Source: Hyphomicrobiales bacterium (GTDB taxonomy: Bacteria > Pseudomonadota > Alphaproteobacteria > Rhizobiales > Beijerinckiaceae). Taken from it: a stretch of DNA of 34,033 nt. The notes beneath the pieces were generated by a model. The model did not search any database, was not told where the DNA came from, and saw nothing but the letters and a program-made list of their open reading frames with translations. The stretch covers positions 1-34,033 of the forward strand of contig JAQGJX010000029.1 of NCBI GenBank assembly GCA_028290405.1. Reading direction: 5' to 3'. Below are positions 1 to 7,739 of the stretch, in pieces. The translations under genes and the position numbers were made by a program. The stretch's first letter is position 1. The number at the start of each line of letters is the position of its first letter.

Positions 1-48
1 TGTCGCGGCGGGGGCCCGCCGGGCGGGAACGGCCTTCAGGATCGTCAT
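1..48 (-). CDS. 5' end of an unidentified protein, truncated by the left window edge
   Basis: Reading leftward, an ATG at 48-46 opens a frame that stays open to the edge (16 codons, beginning MTILKAVPARR). A purine-rich GAGGGGAAACGAGAC lies directly upstream and includes a credible Shine-Dalgarno. The visible residues are too few to assign a family. It lies downstream of the L,D-transpeptidase gene on the same strand, 122 nt away. Confidence 0.45.
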   Translation of the reverse strand, partial: MTILKAVPARRAPAAT

Positions 49-170
49 GTCTCGTTTCCCCTCATCGTTTTTTAAGCGCGCGGGCGCCTCCCGGGCGCCG
101 CGCGGATCGAGTCCGCGCATCATGAGCAGAAATGGCGCGAACGCAACAGGCGCGAGCGTGGCGTGGTCGC

Positions 171-1274
171 TCAGCTCTGCGCTGAAGCGGCGGCGGCGAT
201 CTTGAACACCGGCTCAAGAATCGGGGCCGCGCCGGGCATCGTCGCGAAGGGCGCGGGCTTTTCCGCCGCAGGGGTTTGCGCAGCCGCCGGGGCTTGCGCG
301 ACCGGGACCGGCTTGTGTTCGGCGGCGGGCGCCGCGGCCACGACCGGCTTGCGGCGCGCGGGGATCAGCGTCACTTCGCGCCCGGCGTACGCGAGAGCTT
401 CCGGCCGGCTGATCTCGCCCAGGTTGGCGCCCTTGTCGCGCAGGGCTGCGAAGATCGCGTTCTGGCCGCCGTCCGAATAGGTTGTGCGGATGGCCGCGCC
501 GCCTTCGGCGATCAGCGTCGCGATGCGTGCGGCCTCCGCCGCCTTGCGCGCGCTCGCCGCCGTCTCCGCCTCCGGCGTGCGGGCCGCGAACGCATAGCGG
601 CCGCCGTTCACGCTGACGCGCGGCTCCTCGCCCGTCGCCTCGAACACGTCCGCGCCTTCCTTCAACTGTCGCCAGAACGCGATGTGCGGGTCCGACCGGT
701 GCTTGGCGATGTTTTCCGCCGTCATGCGGAACGGGTAGGCCTGGAACTGGAACGCCCCTTGCCCGCCCGCCAGCGCGTCGCGCGCGAGAGCGTAGATTTC
801 CGCCACCTGCGCGTCGGTCATCGCATAGCAGCCCGCCGAGGAGCACGAGCCGTGCACCATCAGGTAGGAGCCGGACGCCCCGTGCGCGCGGTCATAGGCG
901 TTGGGAAAGCCGATGTCGAAGGACAGGTAATAGGACGAGTTCGGGTTCAGCTGCTTGGGCGAGATTGCGTAGAACCCCTCCGGCGTCTGCCGGTCGCCCT
1001 GCTTGACCTTGGGCCCCAGCTGTCCCGACCAGCGGCAGATCGGGAACGACTTCAGCAGCGCGTAGCGCCCGCCGCGGGTCTGCTTCCACACCTCCAGCAT
1101 CGCCTCTTTCTTGTAGGTGCGGATGAGGATGGGGGCCGAAGGCGCCATGTTTTTCGCGGCCATCAGCGCCATGGTGGCGGTGGGCGCGGGCTGGTTCGCC
1201 TTGTCGCTCGCGCGCGCAGGGGCGGCCGCCAACAGGAAGGCGCCCAGAACCATGAGGGCTGCGTGTCGTTTCAT
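171..1274 (-). CDS. Secreted YkuD-family L,D-transpeptidase (YafK-like)
   Basis: 367 aa. L,D-transpeptidases of the YkuD fold use a cysteine to make or remodel peptidoglycan cross-links, or to attach proteins to it, in the periplasm. Residues 1-22 form a signal peptide (Lys/Arg start, hydrophobic run, AAAPARA before the likely cleavage). The catalytic region at about 140-151 reads VHGSCSSAGCYAM, the HGxCSSxGC signature, with catalytic Cys149 and His141; the preceding SGQLGPKVKQGDRQTPEG is typical of the YafK branch. The last ~100 residues are Ala/Pro-rich and probably disordered. I start at the Met opening MKRHAALMV because 13 extra upstream residues would spoil the signal peptide. Whether it cross-links peptidoglycan or cleaves a lipoprotein linkage (as E. 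coli YafK/DpaA does) cannot be decided here. Confidence 0.87.
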   Translation of the reverse strand: MKRHAALMVLGAFLLAAAPARASDKANQPAPTATMALMAAKNMAPSAPILIRTYKKEAMLEVWKQTRGGRYALLKSFPICRWSGQLGPKVKQGDRQTPEGFYAISPKQLNPNSSYYLSFDIGFPNAYDRAHGASGSYLMVHGSCSSAGCYAMTDAQVAEIYALARDALAGGQGAFQFQAYPFRMTAENIAKHRSDPHIAFWRQLKEGADVFEATGEEPRVSVNGGRYAFAARTPEAETAASARKAAEAARIATLIAEGGAAIRTTYSDGGQNAIFAALRDKGANLGEISRPEALAYAGREVTLIPARRKPVVAAAPAAEHKPVPVAQAPAAAQTPAAEKPAPFATMPGAAPILEPVFKIAAAASAQS

Positions 1275-1426
1275 GGTCTCGCTCGATAGGGCGCGTTGTT
1301 TGTCAAATAGCACGATTTCGCAACTTTAGTGCACAAAGCGTAAACGACCCCATACCGCAAACATGGCGATATTGGGTCCAAACCCGCCGCCCGGCGCGGC
1401 TTGCCGCTCAAGCTCATGCGCCCACG

Positions 1427-2296
1427 CTACTCCAGTTCCGGCGCCACCTGGCCGTAGTTGAGAGCTGCGACGAGCGTGACGCCGCCGAGCACGTTGCCCA
1501 ACAACGTCGGGGCGAAGAAGCGCAGCGCGTAGTCCGCCCACGAGGCCTGGCCGGTCTCCACCAGGTAAAGCGCGTCCACCGAGCCTGCGATCAGGTGCGA
1601 GAACTCTCCGATGGCGATCACGTAGGTAATGATGACGATCACCAGCACGCGGGCGCTTTCGGCGGGCGGAAGGAGCCAGACCATGAGGGCGATCAGCCAC
1701 CCGGCGAACACCGCCTTCCCCAGCATGGTCCAGAATGGAAACTCCATCGTGTGCCGGGCGATGGCCGAGAAGGCGCCCTTCACCTCCGGGTTGAACACGC
1801 TGGTGTGCGCGATGACGGCCGCAAACAGCCATGTGGCGAAAATGTTGGCGCACAGCACCAGCGCCCAGAGCCGGGCCACCCGCTGGAGGGTCCGCCGGTC
1901 CTTGTTGCGCAGCAGCGGCAGGATGGGCGTGAGGGTGTTCTCGGTGAACAATTGCTGGCGCCCGAGCACGACGATCAGAAAGCCGACCGTGTAGCCAAAT
2001 CCGCTCACCAGCCTGCGCCATTCCTCGTCGGGCAGGTGCGCGTACAGCGCGCCTTGCGCCACGAGCGAGAAGCCGATCGACAGGCCAGACGCCAAGCCTG
2101 ACAGCAGCAGCGCCGAGACCGTCCGCTCAAGCTCGCTCTCGCCTTCGGCCCGGATCGTCTCATGGATGAGCGTGGCGTTCGGCCGGCTCTGGCGTTCGAC
2201 GGCCTCTTTCTCCTTGTCCGACAGATCCGGCATCCCGGCGGCGGGATTGAAGGCGTCCCGCCCGGGCGCGGCGGGAGAGTGCGGGTCGTCGCTCAT
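1427..2296 (-). CDS. Formate/nitrite transporter (FNT) family membrane protein, YfdC-like
   Basis: 289 aa. FNT proteins are pentameric channels for small monovalent anions. A ~55-residue charged cytoplasmic N-terminus (with SDKEKEAVERQ) precedes about six hydrophobic segments at roughly 60-82, 98-115, 143-165, 190-210, 216-236 and 258-280. FNT landmarks are the broken-helix stretch LFTENTLTPILPLL (116-129), GEFSHLIAGS (230-239) with His234 at the expected place of the pore histidine, and GNVLGG (267-272). The long N-terminal tail matches the YfdC branch rather than FocA/NirC, so the anion is unknown. The start is set by AGGGAAAGG a few bases upstream; 42 further in-frame residues upstream are Arg-rich and unlike the family. 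It follows the amidase gene by 73 nt on the same strand and may be co-transcribed. Confidence 0.85.
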   Translation of the reverse strand: MSDDPHSPAAPGRDAFNPAAGMPDLSDKEKEAVERQSRPNATLIHETIRAEGESELERTVSALLLSGLASGLSIGFSLVAQGALYAHLPDEEWRRLVSGFGYTVGFLIVVLGRQQLFTENTLTPILPLLRNKDRRTLQRVARLWALVLCANIFATWLFAAVIAHTSVFNPEVKGAFSAIARHTMEFPFWTMLGKAVFAGWLIALMVWLLPPAESARVLVIVIITYVIAIGEFSHLIAGSVDALYLVETGQASWADYALRFFAPTLLGNVLGGVTLVAALNYGQVAPELE

Positions 2297-2369
2297 GCAT
2301 GGCCTTTCCCTGGCGCGCGACGCGCCGGCAGAATGGTCATGAACCGCGTGGGCGCAGGATGGTTGCGGC

Positions 2370-3860
2370 TCAGGCCACGAGCGGCGGCGGAACGCGCTTC
2401 TTCGTCGCCTGCTCGTAGCCATAGGCGAGCTGGATCATGCGCGCGTCCGTATAGGGCAGGCCCAGGAAGGCGATCCCGGCGGGCAGGCCGTCGCTCGTCA
2501 ACCCCGAGGGCACGACGATGGACGGCACGTAGGTGAGGAACGTGTTGATGTGCGGCGCGCCCCACTGGTCCACGTAAGGCGGGTTCACGCCGTCGCGGAT
2601 GAGCGTGGGCTGGTGCTCCACGGCCTTGTGGACGATGGCGTCCAGCTTGTGGAAGGCCATCACGTTGTGCAGGTTCAGCATCAGCTGGTCGCGGGCGCGC
2701 AGGTAGTCGTAGTGCTGCTCGCGCGTGTTCGTCTGCTTCCAGCGCTGCTGCGCCCCGCGCGAGGTCTCGGCGTAGAGCGGGGACGCCATGGCCTCCTCGC
2801 GCGTCGCGAACGGCGCATTGGCGCTGCCCGCCACATAGGCGGCGAAGGAATCGTAATCGTCCTTGTCGGCGCGCGAACGCTGCGCGAGCAGCGCCTTGAG
2901 GTCGGGGATCACGATGGGGTCCACCACCACGGCGCCCGCATTCTCGAGGTCCGCCACGGCGCTGTCGAACACCGCCGTCACCTTCGCGAAGTCCTCGCTG
3001 GCGGGATCGGAATTGTGGCCCATGCTTTCGCGCAGCACGCCGATGCGCGCGCCCTTCAGCGCGCGACTGTCGAGCCCTGCGCAATAACTCTGCGGCGCGC
3101 GGCCGTGTCCCATGGCGGTGACCGGGTCCTGCGCGTCATACCCCACCATGCAGTCGAGCACGCGCGCGAGGTCCTCGACCGTGCGCGCCATGGGGCCGAG
3201 CGAGCCGATGATCGACGGCCAGCCGCCATAGACCCCCGTGCGGCTGACGAGCCCGGCCGTGGGCCGCATGCCCGCGACGCCGTTCCACGTGGACGGACGC
3301 CGGATGGACGCGTAGCCCTCCTGGCCGATGGCGACAGCGCAGAAATTCGCCGAAACCGCTGCGCCCGAGCCGCCCGACGAACCGCCAGCCGTGCGCTCCA
3401 GGTCATAGACGTTGCGCGTCGACCCGAACAGCGATCCATGGGTGTCGCCGGCCCCAAGCTCGCCCAGCGTGGACTTGCCGATGAAGATGGCGCCCGCCTT
3501 CTTGAGCAGTCCGACCGCGTAGGCGTCGCGATCGGGATAATGATCCTTGAACAGCACGGAGCCCATGGTGGTGGGCATGTCCTTCACGTCCCCCTGGTCC
3601 TTCATGACGAGGGGAATTCCATGCAGCGGGCCGGTGAGCCCGCCCTTCGCGTAGGCTGCGTCCAGCGCGTCCGCCTCCTCGAGCGCCTTCGGGTTCGTGG
3701 AGATGATGGCGTTGATCCGCGGCCCCGCCTTGTCGTAGGCGGCGATGCGCGCAAGATACGTCTGCACCAGCTGTCGCGCCGTCAATCGCCCGGACGCGAA
3801 GGCCTCGTGCACCTGCGCGATCGTGGTTTCCACGACATCGAACTTCGCGACCGTATCCAT
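2370..3860 (-). CDS. Amidase-signature family hydrolase
   Basis: 496 aa, normal length for the family. These enzymes cleave amide bonds with a Ser-cisSer-Lys triad. The Lys is Lys87 in PLVMKDQ; the Gly/Ser-rich signature AGGSSGGSGAAV (158-169) supplies the cis-Ser (161 or 162); the nucleophile is Ser185 in GYASIRRPS, where many relatives read GTDTGGSIR. Spacing Lys-to-Ser (about 74 and 98) agrees with the family. No signal peptide is seen, so it is probably cytoplasmic. The sequence resembles the amidases that lack GatA-type partners, and no gatB or gatC is nearby, so a role in tRNA-dependent amidation is unlikely. The substrate is unknown. I begin at MDTVAKFDVV; the 40 residues upstream are Cys/Gly-rich and unlike the family. 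It is divergent from cpaA across 219 nt. Confidence 0.88.
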   Translation of the reverse strand: MDTVAKFDVVETTIAQVHEAFASGRLTARQLVQTYLARIAAYDKAGPRINAIISTNPKALEEADALDAAYAKGGLTGPLHGIPLVMKDQGDVKDMPTTMGSVLFKDHYPDRDAYAVGLLKKAGAIFIGKSTLGELGAGDTHGSLFGSTRNVYDLERTAGGSSGGSGAAVSANFCAVAIGQEGYASIRRPSTWNGVAGMRPTAGLVSRTGVYGGWPSIIGSLGPMARTVEDLARVLDCMVGYDAQDPVTAMGHGRAPQSYCAGLDSRALKGARIGVLRESMGHNSDPASEDFAKVTAVFDSAVADLENAGAVVVDPIVIPDLKALLAQRSRADKDDYDSFAAYVAGSANAPFATREEAMASPLYAETSRGAQQRWKQTNTREQHYDYLRARDQLMLNLHNVMAFHKLDAIVHKAVEHQPTLIRDGVNPPYVDQWGAPHINTFLTYVPSIVVPSGLTSDGLPAGIAFLGLPYTDARMIQLAYGYEQATKKRVPPPLVA

Positions 3861-4079
3861 CTGCAAGCTCCACGCTCCGGCGCCTGCGTGCGCGCCGCAT
3901 CCGACAAGGCATGTTCCATGCCATGGCGCTCCATAAGCGTTGGTGATGCAACGCAGACTCCTGCGCGCGCCTTGCCCCAAGGGGTGGCTGTGTTCCCGCG
4001 CGGCGAGCGCCTACACACGAGGCGCGTTGCGGCGCGCTTTGACGGCGCGCCCGGCGCGAGCCCCGGGGTGGTGCGTGCG
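3861..4079. promoter_or_regulatory. Divergent intergenic region between the amidase gene and cpaA
   Basis: 219 nt separate the two divergent starts, so promoters for both the amidase/FNT genes and the first tad gene are expected here. I see no convincing -35/-10 pair and no TTAA-N7-TTAA site of the kind bound by CtrA. The assignment rests on gene orientation only. Confidence 0.4.
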
Positions 4080-4529
4080 ATGGTGTCTGTCCTTTTGTTC
4101 ACGGCGCTCGCGACGCAGCTCGCGCTGATCGCCTGGGGCGATCTCAAGGGCTGGCGGATTCGCAACGCCGCGAACCTGGGTCTCGCGTGCACGTGGGTCT
4201 TCTACGCGGCTTTGTTCAGCAGCGCCCCCGCGGCGCTGGTGCATGGGGCGTTCGCGCTCGCGATGTTCGCCGCGATGATCGTTCCGTTCCGGCGCGGCTG
4301 GCTCGGGGGCGGGGACGTGAAGTTTCTCGCCGCCGCTTTTCTCTGGGTAGGGCCCGCGGGCGCGCTCTCCTTCTGCCTCGCCCTGCTGCCCGCGACCCTC
4401 GGCTATCTCGCGCTGGCGCGCGCGCGGATCGTGCCCTGCGAGAGGGTTGGGGGCCTGCACCGCGTGCCGTTCGGTCCGCTTGGCGGGGTCGCGCTTGCGG
4501 CTGCGTTGATGGGCCCAGCCGATCTGTAG
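4080..4529 (+). CDS. cpaA: Prepilin peptidase CpaA/TadV (A24 family)
   Basis: 149 aa, the short form that lacks an N-methylation domain, as usual for Tad loci. The integral-membrane aspartic protease removes the leader of Flp prepilin and of TadE/TadF pseudopilins. The two catalytic aspartates are in WGDLKGWRIRN (Asp21) and GGGDVKF (Asp79), the canonical positions for family A24. Four or five hydrophobic segments cover most of the chain. The ATG at 4080 is preceded by CGGGGTGGT; an in-frame GTG nine bases upstream is an alternative. It is the first gene of the Tad locus and is separated from flp by a 216-nt AT-rich gap. Confidence 0.9.
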   Translation: MVSVLLFTALATQLALIAWGDLKGWRIRNAANLGLACTWVFYAALFSSAPAALVHGAFALAMFAAMIVPFRRGWLGGGDVKFLAAAFLWVGPAGALSFCLALLPATLGYLALARARIVPCERVGGLHRVPFGPLGGVALAAALMGPADL

Positions 4530-4745
4530 GCGCGCGCCATCGCCAATGTATTTCGACGTTATACAGTATTGTTTTGAATAACGTTGTATAGCATCGTTGA
4601 TATGTGTGTCTTATCTGCCACTGTGAAAAGTCTATTCAAAACTATACATACGTTCAAGCGCATTCCATTTGAGATGTTTACATTTGTACACAATACTTGG
4701 CGCGTGATTCCGGCGCTTAAGCCGGACGAATCAAGAGGTCGCGAA
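4530..4745 (+). promoter_or_regulatory. AT-rich leader of the flp pilin gene, with a TATACA dyad
   Basis: Base composition falls sharply here compared with the GC-rich neighbours. An inverted repeat GTTATACA (4558-4565) / TGTATAGC (4585-4592) encloses 19 nt, and a third TATACA half-site lies at 4643-4648. A TTGAAT at 4574-4579 could serve as a -35 element, but I cannot fix a matching -10. The region probably carries the pilin promoter and a 5' untranslated leader; which protein binds the dyad is unknown. Confidence 0.5.
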
Positions 4746-4940
4746 ATGGTCAGACTGCAGGGTTGCATCAAGCGTGTTCATGAAGACGAGAGCGGCGCCT
4801 CCTTGGCCGAATACGCGGTGCTGCTGATCATCGTGGCCGTGGCGGGCGTCGGCGGCGTCCAGTTGCTGGGCAAGAACCTCGACACCGCCTTCACCAACAT
4901 GGCGACCTGGATCACCACCAACGTGTCGTCGAAGCTCTAG
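4746..4940 (+). CDS. flp: Flp-type major pilin
   Basis: 64 aa, the usual size. Flp prepilins are cut by CpaA after a Gly and polymerise into the tight-adherence pilus. Residues 14-36 read DESGASLAEYAVLLIIVAVAG: cleavage is expected after Gly17, placing Glu and Tyr at mature positions 5 and 6 (the G/XXXXEY Flp motif), followed by a ~20-residue hydrophobic assembly helix. The C-terminus (NMATWITTNVSSKL) is short and polar. The start at 4746 has AAGAGG seven bases upstream. Only one pilin copy is present in the window. It sits between cpaA and cpaB, as in Caulobacter and rhizobial loci. Confidence 0.95.
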   Translation: MVRLQGCIKRVHEDESGASLAEYAVLLIIVAVAGVGGVQLLGKNLDTAFTNMATWITTNVSSKL

Positions 4941-5022
4941 CGCCGCCGCACGATCGCGGGGCGGGCTCCGGTCCGCCCCGCCAACAGTTCGCCCGCGCTT
5001 ACGCTCACCTTGGGAAATCATC

Positions 5023-5847
5023 ATGCGTGCAGGTCCCATCCTGACCTTCGCCTTCGCCTTCCTTATCGCCGGGCTGGCGTCGTTCCTCGCGGCTGGCTGG
5101 CTCGAGGGCAGGGCCAGCGCAGCTCCGCCAGCCGCCGGCACCGTCGTCGTCGCTGCGCGGCAGCTGGCGTTCGGCACGCCGCTGTCGAGCCAGGATCTTG
5201 TCGAAATCCGCTGGGCGGCGGGCGAGTTGCCGCAAGGCGCCTTCGCCCGCAAGGAAGACGTGCTGCGGCCGGGGCGGCGCGCGGTGCTGAGCGCGCTGAG
5301 CAAGAACGAGCCGGTGCTCGACTGGAAGATCACCGGCCCGGGCCAGCGCGCGTCCCTCTCCGCCCTCATCGAGTCGGGCATGAAGGCCGTCACCGTGCGG
5401 GTGGACGACGTGCGCGGCGTCGCGGGCTTCGTGCTTCCCGGCGAGCGCGTGGACGTGGTGCTGGTGCAAAACAACCGGGGCGCCGATCCCACGTCGGACG
5501 TGCTGATGCAGAACATCCGCGTGCTCGCGGTCGACCAGCTGGCGAACGAAAAGCAGGACGCGCCGACGATCGCGCGGGCCGTCACGCTCGAACTCAACAC
5601 CGAGCAGGCCCAGAAGGTCATCCTCGCCAGCGACATCGGCAAGCTGTCGCTGATCCTGCGCCAGGCGGGCTCTCCTGTGAGCGAGATGAACCGCCGCGTC
5701 ACGCGCCTTGACCTTGCGCTGCCCGAGACGCCGCCGGAGGCGCAGGAGCCGCGCGCCGCGTCGGTTTCCCCGTCGGCGCCCGCAACGGTCGGCGTCGTGA
5801 GGGGCGTCGAGCGCAGCGTCTACACGGTGACCAAAGAGCGTCAATAG
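5023..5847 (+). CDS. cpaB: Flp pilus assembly protein CpaB/RcpC
   Basis: 274 aa. CpaB is an inner-membrane-anchored periplasmic protein that works with the CpaC secretin. Residues 5-26 form an N-terminal membrane anchor (ILTFAFAFLIAGLASFLAAG). A SAF-like domain follows (about 40-100, starting TVVVAARQLAFGTPLSSQDLVEIRW in two parts), then the RcpC/CpaB domain with VTVRVDDVRGVAGFVLPG and RVDVVLVQ at about 124-149. The tail from about 235 is Pro/Ala-rich. The start codon at 5023 has GGGA about eight bases upstream. It lies 82 nt after flp and 25 nt before cpaC. Confidence 0.92.
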   Translation: MRAGPILTFAFAFLIAGLASFLAAGWLEGRASAAPPAAGTVVVAARQLAFGTPLSSQDLVEIRWAAGELPQGAFARKEDVLRPGRRAVLSALSKNEPVLDWKITGPGQRASLSALIESGMKAVTVRVDDVRGVAGFVLPGERVDVVLVQNNRGADPTSDVLMQNIRVLAVDQLANEKQDAPTIARAVTLELNTEQAQKVILASDIGKLSLILRQAGSPVSEMNRRVTRLDLALPETPPEAQEPRAASVSPSAPATVGVVRGVERSVYTVTKERQ

Positions 5848-5872
5848 CCGCATTTCCGGGGGCTCTGAACGC

Positions 5873-7360
5873 ATGCACGAAGGCTGGGGGCAGATGGCGC
5901 AGGTTCACTCGACGAAGGCGCGGCCGGCGCGCGCAACGCGCGTGCTTGCGGCGCTCGCCCTGATGGCCGGCCTTGCGGGCGCGCTGGACTCCGTCAACTC
6001 CGCGCAGGCCCAATCGGGCGCGCGCGACGGGCGCCTTGGGCGCTCCACCATCGCGGTCAACCATTCCTCGGTGGTGCGTCTGCCGGACGTGTATGGCGAC
6101 ATTCTCGTCGGGTCCGCTGACGTGGCCGACGTCCTGCCCCTGTCCGACAGGTCGATCTATGTGCTGGGCAAGCGCATCGGCACGACGAACGTTTCGGTCT
6201 TCGACGCCGACAAGCGCCTGATGGGCGTGCTCGACGTGGAGGTGACGCCCAATCTGGAGTTCGTGCAATCGCGCATACGCGCCGCCGCGCCGGGCGCCCG
6301 CAACGTGCGCGTGACGTACTCGGACGGCAATCTGGTGCTGATCGGCACGGTCCCGGACGCGCCTACGGCCGAGCGCGCCATGGCCATCGCGACGGCGTTT
6401 TCGCGCGCGCTCGTGGTGAACGCCCTGCAGGTCGCAAGCCCGCAGCAGGTGCTGCTCGAAGTGCGCGTCATCGAGGCGTCCCGCAACGCCGGCCGGGAGC
6501 TGGGCATCCGGTGGGAAGGCTCGGGCGAGGGCTCGTCGGGCTACAATTCCCAGATCGGCCTGCGCCGTCTTCTCAGCGGCTCGACGCCGTTTGGAACCAT
6601 CTTCACGAACTTCCTGCGCACCAGCGGCGTCAATATCGACGTCGTCATTCAGGCGCTGGAGGACAAGGGCATGGTGCGCCGTCTCGCCAATCCCAACCTC
6701 ACGGCCCTGTCGGGCAGCACGGCCAATTTTCTCGCAGGCGGCGAATTCCCCGTGCCGGTGTCGAGCGACGGCAACGCGCTGGGCGTCTCGCAGGTGACGG
6801 TGGTGTTCAAGCGCTTCGGCATCATGCTCGAGTTCACCCCCACGGTGCTGGAGGGCGGCACGCTGAACCTGCGGATTACCCCGGAGGTGAGCGAGCTCGA
6901 TTACGCCAACGCGGTGCGCAACCAGTCCATCACCATCCCTTCCATCATCGTGCGCCGCGCGACGACGGAGATCATGCTGAAGACCGGGCAAAGCTTCGCC
7001 ATCGCGGGCCTGATGGCGTCGACCTCGCGCGACGAGGTGGCGCAGATGCCGTGGATCGGCAGCATACCCGTGCTGGGCGCGCTTTTTCGCAGCCAGTCCT
7101 TCCAGAAGAAGGAGACGGAACTGGTCATCATCGTCACCGCGCATCTCGCCCGTCCCGGCGCGCCCGGCGACAAGGTGGCGTCCCCGCTCGATCGCTCGCT
7201 GCCCGCCAACGACGTGGATTTCTTCCTCAACGGCAAGTTCGAGATTCGCAAGGACTACCGCCATTACGTGGAGCAGGGCGTCGGCCTCGTGGGCCCCTAC
7301 GGTCATGTGCTCGACCCTGATCCCGCCAGCGGCGCCGCCCCTGTCGTCTCCCGCTACTAG
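5873..7360 (+). CDS. cpaC: Outer-membrane secretin CpaC/RcpA
   Basis: 495 aa. Secretins form the outer-membrane ring through which the Flp pilus passes. A signal peptide ends near AQAQ (about 44-47). The N-terminal part holds a pilus-type N domain and a BON-like stretch (about 60-190, including GDILVGSADVADVLPLSD and GNLVLIGTVPDAPTAERA). The C-terminal secretin domain runs from about 195 to 420, with LLEVRVIEASRNAGRELGI, the VPVSSDG/VVFKRFGIMLEFTP region and WIGSIPVLGALFRSQSFQ before TELVIIVTAHL. Two starts are possible: 5873 (used here; GGGGG ten bases upstream) or the Met at 5894 (GGGGG three bases upstream). It continues the cpa gene order. Confidence 0.94.
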   Translation: MHEGWGQMAQVHSTKARPARATRVLAALALMAGLAGALDSVNSAQAQSGARDGRLGRSTIAVNHSSVVRLPDVYGDILVGSADVADVLPLSDRSIYVLGKRIGTTNVSVFDADKRLMGVLDVEVTPNLEFVQSRIRAAAPGARNVRVTYSDGNLVLIGTVPDAPTAERAMAIATAFSRALVVNALQVASPQQVLLEVRVIEASRNAGRELGIRWEGSGEGSSGYNSQIGLRRLLSGSTPFGTIFTNFLRTSGVNIDVVIQALEDKGMVRRLANPNLTALSGSTANFLAGGEFPVPVSSDGNALGVSQVTVVFKRFGIMLEFTPTVLEGGTLNLRITPEVSELDYANAVRNQSITIPSIIVRRATTEIMLKTGQSFAIAGLMASTSRDEVAQMPWIGSIPVLGALFRSQSFQKKETELVIIVTAHLARPGAPGDKVASPLDRSLPANDVDFFLNGKFEIRKDYRHYVEQGVGLVGPYGHVLDPDPASGAAPVVSRY

Positions 7361-7380
7361 CGCCCATACGGAGCACGTTG

Positions 7381-7725
7381 ATGACATTCCCGACGACGAG
7401 CGCACAGGCCGTGTGGCTGGCGGCCCGCACAGGCCTGCTGGCCGCGATCCTCTGCGGTCTCGTGAGCCTTGCGGGCTGCGCCGAATATCTCGACCGCCGC
7501 GAGGCGATCACGGCGCACGTGGGCGACGCCGTGCGGGCCAACGTCGCCGTCAACGTCATCGACCCCTGGCCGCGCGAGGCTTCGGAGAGGAGCATGCGGC
7601 TGGGCGCGCGGCGCGCCATCGCGGCGATCGAGCGCTACAACGTCCCGCCGGTTCTTGTCGGCGGGCCCCTGCCGCCGCCGGGCGGCCCAATGGGCCCGCC
7701 CCCCGTTCCGCCTGTCGTGCGATGA
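7381..7725 (+). CDS. Short Tad-locus lipoprotein in the cpaD position
   Basis: 114 aa. A lipoprotein signal peptide ends in LVSLAGC, so Cys33 should be lipidated. The mature part (AEYLDRREAITAHVGDAVRANVAVNVIDPWP) resembles, from memory, a small lipoprotein found between cpaC and cpaE in rhizobial Tad loci. The last ~25 residues are almost only Pro, Gly and Val. At half the length of classical CpaD it is either a reduced CpaD or a different pilotin-like protein; it could help secretin placement. CGGAG eight bases upstream supports the ATG at 7381. It overlaps by 4 nt (ATGA) a possible upstream start of cpaE. Confidence is high for a lipoprotein gene, moderate for the role. Confidence 0.78.
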   Translation: MTFPTTSAQAVWLAARTGLLAAILCGLVSLAGCAEYLDRREAITAHVGDAVRANVAVNVIDPWPREASERSMRLGARRAIAAIERYNVPPVLVGGPLPPPGGPMGPPPVPPVVR

Positions 7726-7727
7726 GC

Positions 7728-7734
7728 GGGGAGG
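7728..7734 (+). promoter_or_regulatory. Ribosome binding site that decides the cpaE start
   Basis: GGGGAGG followed by AGGCG lies five bases before the ATG at 7740. The earlier in-frame ATG at 7722, which overlaps the lipoprotein stop, has no Shine-Dalgarno, so 7740 is preferred. Confidence 0.6.
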
Positions 7735-7739
7735 AGGCG

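Noticed and set aside
76-118. GC-rich inverted repeats between the L,D-transpeptidase gene and the left partial gene, considered as a terminator
   Set aside because: A 7-bp stem exists (100-106 with 112-118), but no T run follows in the minus-strand direction; instead an A run is read there.
4684-4712. Sigma-54 promoter candidate TTGGCGCGTGATTCCGGC before flp
   Set aside because: The GG and GC dinucleotides do not have the required spacing; the -12 position reads CG.
4559-4771. Possible small minus-strand gene (70 codons) in the AT-rich flp leader
   Set aside because: No Shine-Dalgarno, overlaps the flp start, and its codons do not fit the GC-rich bias; the AT-rich stretch looks regulatory.
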